From Streptomonospora mangrovi (GTDB lineage: Bacteria > Actinomycetota > Actinomycetes > Streptosporangiales > Streptosporangiaceae), in contig NZ_JAJAQC010000015.1 of the NCBI RefSeq assembly GCF_027604915.1, forward strand, positions 1 to 64,000: DNA of 64,000 nucleotides, read 5' to 3'. Of this stretch, positions 1-8,410 are shown piece by piece. Every line of letters begins with the position of its first letter. Position 1 is the stretch's first letter. Under the pieces are notes generated by a model that was given only the letters and a program-made list of their open reading frames with translations, had not been told where the DNA came from and ran no database searches. A program made the position numbers and the translations under genes.

Positions 1-687
1 GTCCGGCGCGCGCGGGCCGGACGGGGGCGGCAGGGTGGCGCACACCGCGTCGAGCACGGGCGCGTAGGCGCTGCGGTCCTGGTGCAGCCGCGCCCGCAGC
101 AACTCCATCCCCGGCTGGAAGCGGACCAGCAGGGCCTCGCCGGCCGCCGCGTCGCCGCGCGCGGCGAACTCCAGCAGCACGGCCAGGTGGTCGTGCGGCT
201 CGGGCCCGGCGGCGCTCCAGCCGTGGTCGGCCAGGACGCGCTGGATGCGGGTCAGGGCGTGGCCCCGGCGGCGGACGTCGCCGTGGCCGCCGAAGGTGTG
301 CACGGTCAACTGGAGGGCGCGGCGGCCGCGGGGGTCGAACACGCGCGCGTAGTGGGCGGCCAGGTCGGCCTCGGGTTCGGCGGCGGCGTGGTCGCAGAAC
401 CCGGCGAGCCCGCGCCGGGCGGGGCTGGGCGGCAACTCCAGCAGGGCCCGGTAGACCAGCGGGAGCCGCCGGTAGAAGGCGGTGTCGGGCTGGCCCAGCA
501 GGATCGCCGCGGCCTGGCGCAGCACGGCGTGGCAGCGCGCCTCGTCCAGGGTGTCGGCGCTGGGGCGGCCCCGGACGCGGTCGGGCCGCCCGGGCGGCGC
601 CGCCGTCCGGGTCAGGTGCGCCCCCGCGCACAGCAGGAGTTCACCGGCGCGGCCGTGTCCCCCGGCCACCTTGGCGCCGTTGTGCAT
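1..687 (-). CDS. narJ: NarJ-family molybdenum-enzyme assembly chaperone (3' end beyond window)
   Basis: Nitrate reductase delta-subunit type chaperone. In the known family it binds apo-NarG and promotes molybdenum-cofactor insertion in the cytoplasm without joining the mature enzyme. 229 codons are visible from ATG 687 and the frame is open to base 1, so the C-terminus is missing. Family signatures are a Tyr-x-x-x-Phe-Asp stretch (HYARVFD), then LTVHTFGGHGDVRRRG, matching the NarJ LTYxxxGDTRxRG region, and later DHLAVLLEFAA. An in-frame GTG lies three codons upstream at 696. No narH precedes it: the gene upstream on the same strand is an rRNA methyltransferase. Any narG, narH or narI partner must lie beyond the window or elsewhere. 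Confidence 0.85.
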   Translation of the reverse strand, partial: MHNGAKVAGGHGRAGELLLCAGAHLTRTAAPPGRPDRVRGRPSADTLDEARCHAVLRQAAAILLGQPDTAFYRRLPLVYRALLELPPSPARRGLAGFCDHAAAEPEADLAAHYARVFDPRGRRALQLTVHTFGGHGDVRRRGHALTRIQRVLADHGWSAAGPEPHDHLAVLLEFAARGDAAAGEALLVRFQPGMELLRARLHQDRSAYAPVLDAVCATLPPPSGPRAPD

Positions 688-831
688 TGGTATCACTCGC
701 CCCTTGCGTCGTGGCAGCACGCGAACGAACGAGTCCCGTCGAGCCCCCGCAGCCAGTGGCGGGTCCCATACCCAGGCGGGCGGGGTCAACGCATGCGGGG
801 TGGGCGCGGGTCGGGCGGGACGGGCGAGGGT

Positions 832-1569
832 TCAGGGGCGGGCGTCGGCGGCGCGCACCAGGACGGCCGCGCGGTTGCCCACCCGCACGCGTTCCAGGGC
901 GGCGACGCCCTCGGGCAGGGCGACCTTGCGGGTGCGGGCGGTGACGGTGATCACGGCCTCGGGCGGCAGGACGGCGGCGAGCGCGCGCAGCAGCGCGGCG
1001 ACGGGGTCGGCCGTGCCGGCGGGCGTGTGCCGCCAGTGGCTGAGGCCGCCGTAGGGGATGTCGGTCAGCACGACGTCGACGGGCCGCTCGGGCGGCGTGG
1101 GGCTGAACACGTCGCCGGTACGGGCGGCGGCGGGCAGGTCGCCGCCGGCGGCGCGCAGCCGGGCGGCCAGGCGGGCGGCGGCCTCGGCCCGCTCGGTGAA
1201 GGCGGGTCTGCCGAAGGCGGCGGCGTCGGCGCGCAGGCCGCGTTCGCGCTCGGCCAGGCCCTCAGCGGTGAGCAGGGCGAGGTTGCGTTCGGCGATGCCG
1301 AGGGCGGCGGGGTCGGCGTCGGTGGCCAGAACCCACGACAGGCGGTCGCGGTGGAGGAGGCCGACCGAGGTGGCCAGGTGCCCGCTGCCGCAGCAGGGGT
1401 CCCACAGGGCGACGGGGCGGCCGGCGGGGGCGGCGCGGGCGGCGGCGCGCTGGAACAGCTCGCTGGCCAGGCGGACGGGGAACCCGGGGTGGCCGGGCGC
1501 GGAGCGCAGCACGGCGCCACTGGCCAGGTCGGAGTGGTCGGCACGCTCGGTGGCGTAGCGGTAGGCCAC
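832..1569 (-). CDS. AviRa-like 23S rRNA guanine methyltransferase
   Basis: 245-residue SAM-dependent methyltransferase resembling AviRa, which methylates a guanine of 23S rRNA and gives avilamycin (orthosomycin) resistance. The start YRYATERADHSDLASG is typical of that family. The SAM loop is WDPCCGSGHLA and the catalytic-site motif is LTDIPYG. GTG 1569 is chosen because GAGGAA lies just upstream; longer frames would run into the tRNA-Asp gene. Chromosomal homologues are common in actinomycetes that make no avilamycin, so a housekeeping or intrinsic-tolerance role is as likely as producer resistance. No orthosomycin biosynthetic genes are seen in the window. Confidence 0.8.
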   Translation of the reverse strand: MAYRYATERADHSDLASGAVLRSAPGHPGFPVRLASELFQRAAARAAPAGRPVALWDPCCGSGHLATSVGLLHRDRLSWVLATDADPAALGIAERNLALLTAEGLAERERGLRADAAAFGRPAFTERAEAAARLAARLRAAGGDLPAAARTGDVFSPTPPERPVDVVLTDIPYGGLSHWRHTPAGTADPVAALLRALAAVLPPEAVITVTARTRKVALPEGVAALERVRVGNRAAVLVRAADARP

Positions 1570-1617
1570 GGCTGGTTCCTCGCGAACGGGCGGCGCGGGC
1601 CGGGAGGGAGAAAAGGG

Positions 1618-1692
1618 CGGTCCTGACGGGATTTGAACCCGCGGCCTCCACCTTGACAGGGTGGCGAGCACTCCTAACTGCTCCACAGGACC
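1618..1692 (-). tRNA. tRNA-Asp(GTC), copy 1
   Basis: 75-nt cloverleaf. The acceptor stem pairs GGTCCTG with CAGGACC, the discriminator is G, the anticodon loop is CTGTCAA (anticodon GTC), and the T arm carries GGTTCAAATCC. CCA is not encoded. It is base-for-base identical to the copy at 13046-13120. Confidence 0.97.
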
Positions 1693-1813
1693 TGGGTGGG
1701 TGGCCGCCCGGGGGCGACCGCGCACGAGCACCAACTTTACCGGCAGTTGGGAGTGCGCCGAACCACGGTGCGCCCCGGTCGGGCGGCGGGCGCGGGCGGC
1801 GCGTCGGCCGGGG

Positions 1814-3493
1814 TCAGGCGCGCTGGCGGCGCACCCGGCCCTCGTCCCACACGGGGGTGTCGGAGGTGTGCACGCGGCCGTCGGCGCCGAACACCAGGAA
1901 CCGGTCGAAGGAGCGGGCGAACCAGCGGTCGTGGGTGACGGCCAGCACGGTGCCCTCGTAGGACTCCAGGGCGGCCTCCAGCGCCTCGGCCGACTCCACG
2001 TCGAGGTTGTCGGTGGGCTCGTCCAGCAGCAGCATGGTGGCGCCCGACAGCTCCAGCAGCAGGATCTGGAACCGGGCCTGCTGGCCGCCGGACAGGGTCT
2101 CGAACCGCTGCTCGCGCTGGTGGACCAGCTCGTAGCGGTGCAGCAGCGGCGCGGACTCCCCCAGCGGCAGCGCGTGGTCCTCGGCCAGGACGGCGGTGAG
2201 GGTGCGGCCGTTCCACTCGGGATGGTGATGGGTCTGGGCGAAGTGGCCGGGGACCACGCGGGCGCCCAGGCGGGCCTCGCCGGTGTGGCGCACCGAGGCG
2301 GGGTCGGCGAGCAGCCGCAGGAAGTGGGACTTCCCCGAGCCGTTGGAACCGAGCACGCCGATGCGCTCGCCGTAGAAGACCTCCGTGCTGAAGGGCCGCA
2401 TCAGGCCGGTGAGTTCGAGGTCGCGGCAGGTCAGGGCGCGCACGCCGGTGCGCCCGCCGCGCAGCCGCATGGTGATGTTCTGCGGGCGCGGGGGCTCGGG
2501 CGGCGGGCCGGCGTCCTCGAACTTGCGCAGGCGGGTGAGGGCGGCCTGGTAGCGGCTGGACATGGAGTCGTTGGTGTGGGCCTTCTGGCGCAGGGCGCGC
2601 ACGAGTTCGCGGAGCTGCTCGTGGCGCTCGTCCCAGCGGCGGCGCATCTCGGCGAACCGGAGATGGCGGTCGGCGCGGGCGCGGTGGTAGCCGTCGAAGC
2701 CGCCGCCGTGCACCCAGGCGGTGTTGCCGGCGCCGCCGCCCTCGACGGTGATGACATGGGTGGCGGTGCGGGCGAGGAGTTCGCGGTCGTGGCTGATGAA
2801 CAGCACGGTCTTGGGCGTGGTGCGCAGCCGCTCCTCCAGCCACTGCTTGCCGGGGACGTCGAGGTAGTTGTCGGGCTCGTCGAGGAGGAGCACGTCGTCG
2901 GGGCCGCGCAGCAGCGCCTCCAGGGCCAGGCGCTTCTGCTCGCCGCCGGAGAGGGTGCGCAGGGCGCGGTGGCGGGCGGTGTCGTAGGGCAGGCCGAGGG
3001 CGGCGACGGTGCAGACGTCCCACAGCACCTCGGTGTCGTAGCCGCCGGCGTCGGCCCAGTCGGCGAGGGCCTGGGCGTAGCGGAGCTGGGCGGGTTCGTC
3101 GTCGCGGGCGGCGAGGGCGGTCTCGGCGGCGGCGAGTTCGCGGGCGGCGGCGCGCACGCGCGGCGGGGAGACGGACACCAGCAGGTCGTGGACGCGGGAG
3201 TCGGGCCGCAGCGGCGCGGTGACGCCGTCGGGGTCCTCGTCGCTCCCGGCGGCCGAGCCGGAGTGCGACCCGATGAACTGCCGCATCACCCCGAGCCGCC
3301 CGCTGCGGGTGACGGCCCCCTCGGAGGGGTCGATGTCTCCGGCGACGATCCGCAGCAGAGTCGTCTTCCCGCTGCCGTTGGCCCCGACGAGGACCGCCTT
3401 CATGCCGTCCCCGACGCGGAAGGAGACGTCATCGAGGAGAACCCGGCCATCGGGCAGGTGGTAACCGATACCGGCGACGTCAATGTGGCCCAT
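1814..3493 (-). CDS. ABC-F family ATPase (duplicated nucleotide-binding domains)
   Basis: 559 residues with two ABC domains and no membrane segment, the ABC-F layout. Such proteins act on ribosomes, as translation factors or as antibiotic-protection factors. Domain 1 has Walker A GANGSGKTT (about 37-45), signature LSGGEQKRL (181-189) and Walker B VLLLDEPDNYLDV (201-213). Domain 2 has GSNGSGKS, LSGGQQARF and LLLDEPTDNLDV. The charged linker between the domains contains the RQKAHTND stretch. ATG 3493 is the only sensible start. Whether it is an antibiotic-resistance ABC-F or an EttA-type factor cannot be decided from sequence alone, although an AviRa-like rRNA methyltransferase lies close by. 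Confidence 0.92.
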   Translation of the reverse strand: MGHIDVAGIGYHLPDGRVLLDDVSFRVGDGMKAVLVGANGSGKTTLLRIVAGDIDPSEGAVTRSGRLGVMRQFIGSHSGSAAGSDEDPDGVTAPLRPDSRVHDLLVSVSPPRVRAAARELAAAETALAARDDEPAQLRYAQALADWADAGGYDTEVLWDVCTVAALGLPYDTARHRALRTLSGGEQKRLALEALLRGPDDVLLLDEPDNYLDVPGKQWLEERLRTTPKTVLFISHDRELLARTATHVITVEGGGAGNTAWVHGGGFDGYHRARADRHLRFAEMRRRWDERHEQLRELVRALRQKAHTNDSMSSRYQAALTRLRKFEDAGPPPEPPRPQNITMRLRGGRTGVRALTCRDLELTGLMRPFSTEVFYGERIGVLGSNGSGKSHFLRLLADPASVRHTGEARLGARVVPGHFAQTHHHPEWNGRTLTAVLAEDHALPLGESAPLLHRYELVHQREQRFETLSGGQQARFQILLLELSGATMLLLDEPTDNLDVESAEALEAALESYEGTVLAVTHDRWFARSFDRFLVFGADGRVHTSDTPVWDEGRVRRQRA

Positions 3494-3811
3494 GTGCGGC
3501 CACTATGCCGAGGGCTCCGGCGGCCTGTCGACCGGTTTTTCGGGGAGGGGCGCGCGGTCATCGGTTGCCGGGGCGGGCGGCCGGGTGGCGCCGAGGCACC
3601 GGGACCGAGCGCGGACCCGGCCCGCGGTCACCGGCCGAGTGGGCGGACGGTTCAGGCGGCGCACGCCGCCGTCGCCGCCCCCGCATCGACCACGGGTGTG
3701 CGGCCCGGTATCCGCTCACCCGGGCCACCGCCGCCCTCAGCGGGCGCGGGGGCTCCGGGTGGTTTCCCGGAGCACCCCGTCCCGCGAGAAGCCCTCCCAC
3801 CTGCGGCTCCC
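3494..3811. other. intergenic stretch with a hairpin
   Basis: 318 bases between two minus-strand genes. No open frame shows gene-like composition or a ribosome-binding site. The only structure I can support is the hairpin at 3752-3773, annotated separately. Confidence 0.5.
3752..3773 (-). terminator. hairpin downstream of the MFS gene
   Basis: Perfect 8-bp stem GCTCCGGG / CCCGGAGC with a 6-nt loop, 38 bases past the MFS stop codon. No T-run follows, which is usual for actinomycete terminators. Confidence 0.5.
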
Positions 3812-5098
3812 TCATGCTTCCGGACGTGGCGAGCGGGCCGTGGCCGCCACCAGCAGGGCGGCGAGCGCCAGTCCTCCGCCCGTGAACATCGCCGCCGCCG
3901 GGCTCACCGCGTTCACCACGGCGCCGCCCAGCAGCGCGCCGGCGCCGATCGCGGCGTTGAAGACACCGACGAACAGGCCCGACGCCGCCTCCCGCTCGCT
4001 CCCGGCCGCCGCCGTGGTCCAGGCCGTGGTGCTGACCGACACGCCGCCGTACGCCAGCCCCCACACCACCAGCGCCGCCGCCGCGCCGGCCCCCGTCGCG
4101 CCCAGCCACGGGACCAGCGGCATCACCACGGCCAGCACGGCGGCGATGGCCGCCAGCACCCGGCGCGGGCCGCTCCCGACGACGGCGCCCGCCCCGAAGT
4201 TGCCGGTCACGCCCGCCAGCCCGTACACCAGCAGCAGCGTGCCGATCAGGGCGGCGCCCGCGCCCAGCGCCTCCTCCAGCACCGGGCGGACGTAGGTGTA
4301 GGCGGCGAAGTGCCCGCCGACCAGCAGCGCCGTCAGCGCCAGCCCGGCCCGCACCGCCGGGATCCGCACGGTGCGGACGACTCCCCCGACCCGCACCGGC
4401 CCCTCGGCCGGGAGCGGGGGCAGCAGCACCGCCATCACCACCGCCGCCACCAGCGCCAGCACCGCCACGGCGGCGAACGCCGCGCGCCAGCCCGCGAGGC
4501 CGCTGAGGAGCGTCCCCAGCGGCACCCCCAGCACCGACGCCACCGCGACCCCGCTGAACACGATCGACGTCGCCTTCGCCGCCGCGTGCCCCGGCACCAG
4601 GCGCGGCGCCACGCCCACGGCGAACGTCCAGAGGAACCCCATGCCGATCCCCACCAGCACGCGCGCGGCCACCATCACCGCGAAGTTCGGCGCCGCCGCC
4701 GCGACCAGGTTGGCCACCGCCAGCAGCACGCCCGTCAGGACCAGGACCGTCCGCCGGTCCATCCGCCCGGCGAGCGGCGTTGCGGGCGGAGCCGCGACCG
4801 CCGCGACCAGGCCGGTGATCGTCAGCGTGAGCCCGGCCGTGCCCGGGGAGACACCAAGGGCCGCGCCCATCGGGGTGAGCAGGCCGACCGGCATCATCTC
4901 GGCCGTGACGACGGTGAAGGTGCCCAGGGCCACCGCGACCGCCGCGAGCCAGCCCCGCGCGGGCACCGGCTCCGGCGCGGGCCGCGCGGTCGGCGGCGCG
5001 GTGTTGGGCGGCACGCGATCCCGGGACGCCGGATCGGCGGAGGCCAGATCAGGGCACGTGGGATCAGGGGATGCGGCGGTGGGCATGGAGTTCGACAT
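3812..5098 (-). CDS. MFS transporter, DHA1 type (12 TM)
   Basis: 428-residue major facilitator protein of the proton-coupled drug/metabolite exporter type (AraJ/NepI-like). A Pro/Ala-rich N-terminal tail of about 45 residues precedes twelve hydrophobic segments. Motif A is recognisable as LAGRMDRRTVL after TM2, and the TM5 region has GVPLGTLLSGLAGWRAAF. ATG 5098 is chosen because it opens directly into the divergent promoter region shared with the LysR gene. Substrate is unknown. The LysR neighbour with a palindrome between the two starts suggests inducible efflux. Confidence 0.88.
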   Translation of the reverse strand: MSNSMPTAASPDPTCPDLASADPASRDRVPPNTAPPTARPAPEPVPARGWLAAVAVALGTFTVVTAEMMPVGLLTPMGAALGVSPGTAGLTLTITGLVAAVAAPPATPLAGRMDRRTVLVLTGVLLAVANLVAAAAPNFAVMVAARVLVGIGMGFLWTFAVGVAPRLVPGHAAAKATSIVFSGVAVASVLGVPLGTLLSGLAGWRAAFAAVAVLALVAAVVMAVLLPPLPAEGPVRVGGVVRTVRIPAVRAGLALTALLVGGHFAAYTYVRPVLEEALGAGAALIGTLLLVYGLAGVTGNFGAGAVVGSGPRRVLAAIAAVLAVVMPLVPWLGATGAGAAAALVVWGLAYGGVSVSTTAWTTAAAGSEREAASGLFVGVFNAAIGAGALLGGAVVNAVSPAAAMFTGGGLALAALLVAATARSPRPEA

Positions 5099-5132
5099 GC
5101 CCGCCAGCCAACCGGCGCCGCCGCCCCCGAAC

Positions 5133-5153
5133 AACGGCGAAGTCCTCGCCGTT
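5133..5153. promoter_or_regulatory. palindrome between MFS and LysR genes
   Basis: Perfect inverted repeat AACGGCGA-N5-TCGCCGTT in the 102-bp gap between the divergent starts at 5098 and 5201. Its position and symmetry suit a LysR-type operator controlling both genes; this is inference. Confidence 0.6.
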
Positions 5154-5200
5154 CCATAAGCTGGGCTCATCGTTCCAGCTCGGCGAGTGCGGAGGCGGCA

Positions 5201-6196
5201 ATGGCGCAGCACGTGGAGAGTCGGGAACTGGAGTGCTTCCTGGTCCTGGCCGAGGAACTCCACTTCGGCCGTACCGCCGAGCGCCTGCTGGTCTCCCAGA
5301 GCCGGGTCAGCCAGCTCCTGCGCGCCCTGGAGCGGCGCGTCGGCGCCCGCCTGGTGGAGCGCACCAGCCGCCGCGTCCGCCTCACCCCCCTCGGCGCCGA
5401 CCTCTACGCCGACCTCGCGCCCGCCTACGCGGCGGTGCGCGCGGCCGTCGAGCGCACCCGGTCGGCCGCGCGCGAGGTGGCGGGCGTGCTGCGGGTGGGC
5501 TTCCAGGGCACGGTCTACCGGCACATGGCCGCCGCCATCGCGCTGTTCCACCGGCGCCACCCGGAGTGCCGCGTCTCCGTGGTCGAGCTGCCGCTGTCGG
5601 ACCCCTTCGGCGCCGTGCACCGGGGCGAGGTCGACGCCGTCACCGTGCTGACACCCGTGGCCGAGGACGGCCTAACCCTCGGGGCGACCTTCTCCCAGTA
5701 CGGGCGGATGCTGGCGGTGGCCGCCGACCACCCGTTCGCGCGGCGGAGCGGGGTGGACGTGGAGGACCTGGCGCGGGTGGCGCTGGTGCCGTTCGCCGAC
5801 CCCGCCCCGGCCTACTGGCGGGCCGACCACGCGCCCGACCGCACACCCCAGGGGCGGCCGATCGGGCACACCGAGCCGGTGAAGACCCTCCAGGAGGGGC
5901 TGACCGCCGTGGCGTCGGGCGCCGGGGCCATGCTGGTGTGCCGCCCCACGGCGGACTACTACCGGCGCGACGACGTGGTGTACGTGCCGGTCAGCGGCAT
6001 GGCGGCCTCGGCGCTGGCCCTGGTGTGGCGCACGGCGGCCGAGACGGCGGCGATCCGGGCGTTCCAGGCGGTGGTCGCGGAGGCGCTGGGTTCGGCGCGG
6101 GCGCGGGCAGGCGGGGGCGCACTACAGTGCGGTGAGGAGGAGCCGTCGGCGGTGCCGGCGGGTTCGGTCCCGAGCCTGGAGGGGATGCGCACGTGA
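5201..6196 (+). CDS. LysR-family transcriptional regulator
   Basis: 331 residues. The N-terminal LysR winged helix-turn-helix spans about residues 7-65 (FLVLAEELHFGRTAERLLVSQSRVSQ), followed by the type-2 periplasmic-binding-like effector domain. ATG 5201 follows GGAGG with good spacing. It is divergent from an MFS exporter with a 21-bp palindrome between them, so the likely role is sensing a substrate of that exporter. The tail after about residue 300 is Ala/Gly-rich. The stop overlaps the next gene by four bases (GTGA). Confidence 0.93.
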   Translation: MAQHVESRELECFLVLAEELHFGRTAERLLVSQSRVSQLLRALERRVGARLVERTSRRVRLTPLGADLYADLAPAYAAVRAAVERTRSAAREVAGVLRVGFQGTVYRHMAAAIALFHRRHPECRVSVVELPLSDPFGAVHRGEVDAVTVLTPVAEDGLTLGATFSQYGRMLAVAADHPFARRSGVDVEDLARVALVPFADPAPAYWRADHAPDRTPQGRPIGHTEPVKTLQEGLTAVASGAGAMLVCRPTADYYRRDDVVYVPVSGMAASALALVWRTAAETAAIRAFQAVVAEALGSARARAGGGALQCGEEEPSAVPAGSVPSLEGMRT

Positions 6197-6837
6197 ACGA
6201 TCCGGAGCACACGGTGCCGGCGGCCACGGGCGGCGGACCGGAGTCCGCGCGGGGCGGGATCGGTGAGGGGCCGGACGCGCGGCGGGCGGGCGCACCCGCC
6301 GAGGGCGTCACCGCGCGCGGGACCGACGGCGCGGACACCGCTGAGGGCGGCACGGCACGGCGCGCCGAGAGCGCGGAGCCCGCCACGACCGCCGAGGGCG
6401 CCGAGGGCGCCGAGGGCGTCAAGTCCACTGAAGGCGCCGACGCCGCGCGCCCGGCGGCGCCCCTGCCGCCGGGGCGGTCCAGCGGCCGCGTGGACCGGTG
6501 GATCTGGGCGGTGCGCCTGGTCAAGACCCGGTCCGACGCCGCCCGCGCGTGCCGGGGCGGCCACGTGAAGGTCAACGACCGCGCGGCCAAGCCCGCCACC
6601 ACCGTGCGCGTGGGCGACGAGGTGCAGGTCCGGCTGCACGGGATCACCCGGATCGTGGACGTCACCCACATCATCGACAAGCGCGTCGGCGCGCCGGTCG
6701 CTGTGCGCTGCTACACCGACCGCAGCCCGGAGCCGCCGCCGCAGGCCCGCGCCCCGGTCCCCCGCCGCGACCCCGGCGCGGGCCGCCCGACCAAGCGCGA
6801 CCGCCGCCAGATCGAACGCCTGCGCGGAGAACGCTGA
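6193..6837 (+). CDS. S4-domain RNA-binding protein (Hsp15-like)
   Basis: 214 residues. The first ~95 are a low-complexity Ala/Glu/Gly-rich tail. Residues ~96-160 are an S4 fold: RVDRWIWAVRLVKTRSDAARAC, then GGHVKVNDRAAKP. The charged C-terminus ends RPTKRDRRQIERLRGER. This arrangement matches Hsp15/HslR, which binds stalled 50S subunits carrying nascent chains. GTG 6193 overlaps the LysR stop, so translation is probably coupled. The acidic N-terminal extension is unusually long; an internal start nearer the S4 domain is possible. Confidence 0.85.
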   Translation: MNDPEHTVPAATGGGPESARGGIGEGPDARRAGAPAEGVTARGTDGADTAEGGTARRAESAEPATTAEGAEGAEGVKSTEGADAARPAAPLPPGRSSGRVDRWIWAVRLVKTRSDAARACRGGHVKVNDRAAKPATTVRVGDEVQVRLHGITRIVDVTHIIDKRVGAPVAVRCYTDRSPEPPPQARAPVPRRDPGAGRPTKRDRRQIERLRGER

Positions 6838-6843
6838 CCTCGC

Positions 6844-6880
6844 GGCGGCTTGTCCCGGCGCTCCGCTGGGACAAGCCGCC
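6844..6880 (+). terminator. intrinsic terminator hairpin after the S4-domain gene
   Basis: Perfect 13-bp stem GGCGGCTTGTCCC / GGGACAAGCCGCC with an 11-nt loop, beginning 7 bases after the stop codon. No T-tract. Confidence 0.75.
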
Positions 6881-7075
6881 CGCATGCGCGACAGGTTCCG
6901 GCCGCGCTTACCCCCGCCCGGATCCGCCGCCGCCGGGTGAGAGTGTGCTCCTTCCCCTCCCTCCGCCGGACGCGGCACCGCCGCCGGTCCTCGGCCACGC
7001 GTGCCGTCCAGGGCGCGCGCGAGCCCGCACGGGGGTTCCATGCCGCCGGTGCCGCGCCCTCGGCGACAATCGAGC

Positions 7076-7567
7076 ATGCCTTCCCGCCTCCGCACCCTGG
7101 CCGTGCTGGAACTGGTCAACATCCCGCTGTTCGCCGTGGTGCTGTTCGGGGTCCTCCGGTTGCCCCCGGCGCCCGCGAACCTGGCCGGGTTCGCCCTGTT
7201 CGCGCTCCTGCTGGTCGAGGGCTCGGCCTACTGGTGGGCGAAGGCCGCGCAGGTGCGTTCGCGGTCCTTTCGCCCTGCGGGGCTGCCGCTGTTCCGCATC
7301 CTGCGGATGGCCAACCCGGTGCTGCTGGCGGCCGGGGGCGCGGTCGTCGCGTGGGGGTTCGCCGGTCAGGTGCCGTGGACGCACGTCTGGCCGGGGGCGG
7401 GGTTGGCGGTGTTCGCGCTGGCAGAGCACGTCAACTACTTCCACGTGCAGCTCTCCCACCAGAACCGCGCCGATCTGGCGCGCCTGCGGCGCACCCGGCG
7501 GCCGCACCGATCCCACCTGGCGCGCGACCTCGCCCGGTCGGCGAAGAACAGCCCGCCTCCTCCGTAG
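7076..7567 (+). CDS. hypothetical four-helix membrane protein
   Basis: 163 residues with four hydrophobic segments at about 8-29, 35-53, 80-98 and 104-121 and a basic C-terminal tail. Internal features include EGSAYWWAKAAQVRSR and a His-rich end of TM4 (EHVNYFHVQLSHQNR). I recognise no named family. ATG 7076 is chosen because the encoded hydrophobic helix starts right after it. The operators of the next gene begin five bases past the stop. Confidence 0.7.
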   Translation: MPSRLRTLAVLELVNIPLFAVVLFGVLRLPPAPANLAGFALFALLLVEGSAYWWAKAAQVRSRSFRPAGLPLFRILRMANPVLLAAGGAVVAWGFAGQVPWTHVWPGAGLAVFALAEHVNYFHVQLSHQNRADLARLRRTRRPHRSHLARDLARSAKNSPPPP

Positions 7568-7571
7568 ATGA

Positions 7572-7616
7572 TGTTGGCTCGACCAACAAAACAGGCTATT
7601 GTTGGTCAAGCCAACA
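7572..7616 (+). promoter_or_regulatory. two tandem 17-bp operators over the promoter of the SnoaL-like gene
   Basis: TGTTGG-N5-CCAACA occurs at 7572-7588 and again at 7600-7616, centres 28 bp apart. A promoter can be read through them: -35 TTGGCT (7574-7579), 18-bp spacer, -10 TATTGT (7598-7603). A dimeric repressor bound here would cover both boxes. No regulator gene is adjacent, so control is in trans. Confidence 0.75.
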
Positions 7617-7638
7617 TTGGTGCGACCATCAAGGAGTC

Positions 7639-8055
7639 ATGGTGTCCATCGCCACGGAGACGGCCGACCGCCTGGAGATCACCGAACTGTTCGCCCGACT
7701 GGCCGCCCTGCTGGACGGCCACCGCCCGGAGGACGCCGCGAGCGTCTACCACGAGGACGTCGTGGTGCACTCGCCGCGCGGCGGTGAACTGCGCGGCATC
7801 GACGAGGTGACCGCGTTCATCCGGAGCAGCAAGGTGGAAGGGGAGCACGCCCAGCACGTCAACGGCAACGTGCTGGTGCACCTCGACGGCGACCGCGCGC
7901 GGGCCACGGCCGACGAACTGGTGTACTTCTACCGCGACGGCCAACCGCCCCACCAGACCAGCGGCCTGCGCACCGCCTGCACCGCCGTGCGGACCCCCAA
8001 GGGCTGGCGGTTCAGCGAGTACGAGATCACGCTGGCCTGGACGGACAAGAAGTGA
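7639..8055 (+). CDS. SnoaL-like / NTF2-fold protein
   Basis: 138-residue single-domain alpha+beta-barrel protein of the SnoaL-like class. The pattern is an N-terminal helix ELFARLAALLDGHRPEDAAS, then YHEDVVVHSPRGGELRG, and C-terminal strands WRFSEYEITLAW. Such proteins act as small hydrolases, isomerases or ligand-binding proteins; no substrate can be assigned. AAGGAG lies only 2 bases before ATG 7639 and 5 bases before GTG 7642, so the true start may be GTG 7642. It stands alone between an operator-bearing promoter and a strong terminator, so it is a regulated monocistron. Confidence 0.8.
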   Translation: MVSIATETADRLEITELFARLAALLDGHRPEDAASVYHEDVVVHSPRGGELRGIDEVTAFIRSSKVEGEHAQHVNGNVLVHLDGDRARATADELVYFYRDGQPPHQTSGLRTACTAVRTPKGWRFSEYEITLAWTDKK

Positions 8056-8060
8056 CGCGG

Positions 8061-8085
8061 CCGGGCGGGCGGGACGCCCGCCCGG
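8061..8085. terminator. bidirectional terminator hairpin
   Basis: Perfect 11-bp stem CCGGGCGGGCG / CGCCCGCCCGG with a 3-nt loop, 6 bases past the SnoaL-like stop and between convergent genes. Confidence 0.75.
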
Positions 8086-8134
8086 CGCGGGCGTTCGCCC
8101 CCGGCCCTCGGGGGCGACGGGCGGCCCCCAACAT

Positions 8135-8392
8135 CTAGCGGGGACCGTCCTCGGGAGGCCCGGCCAGGCCGTCCTGCGACGGGTCCTCGACTCCGCTCGC
8201 CGCCGCTGCCGCGCGGCGGCGGTTGCGCGAGAGGCGGTGGAACACCCAGGCGCCGTCGAGCATCGCCACGGCGAGCAGGGCGAACACGATCGCCTCCAGG
8301 CTCCAGCCGTCGGCGCGGTAGGCCGTGAACCAGAAGTAGCCCATGACCAGGGCACAGGCCACGGCCACCGCTATCGTCCACCGTCCGATCAC
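8135..8392 (-). CDS. small two-helix membrane protein
   Basis: 85 residues with hydrophobic segments at about 5-23 and 33-52 and a basic/acidic cytoplasmic tail (FHRLSRNRRR). Start ATG 8392. No family recognised. Five exactly 10-bp tandem units lie just upstream of its start. Confidence 0.65.
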   Translation of the reverse strand: MIGRWTIAVAVACALVMGYFWFTAYRADGWSLEAIVFALLAVAMLDGAWVFHRLSRNRRRAAAAASGVEDPSQDGLAGPPEDGPR

Positions 8393-8410
8393 GCTGCCTC
8401 CTCCTCACCG

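Noticed and set aside
82-1626. 514-codon plus-strand frame at the window start
   Set aside because: Antisense to NarJ and the AviRa-like gene, with Gly/Ala/Arg-rich low-complexity translation.
1661-6196. Very long plus-strand open frame (about 1500 codons) across the ABC-F, MFS and LysR region
   Set aside because: Only the last 332 codons are a real gene (LysR). The rest is antisense to recognisable ABC-F and MFS genes and has the repetitive composition of a GC-rich shadow frame.
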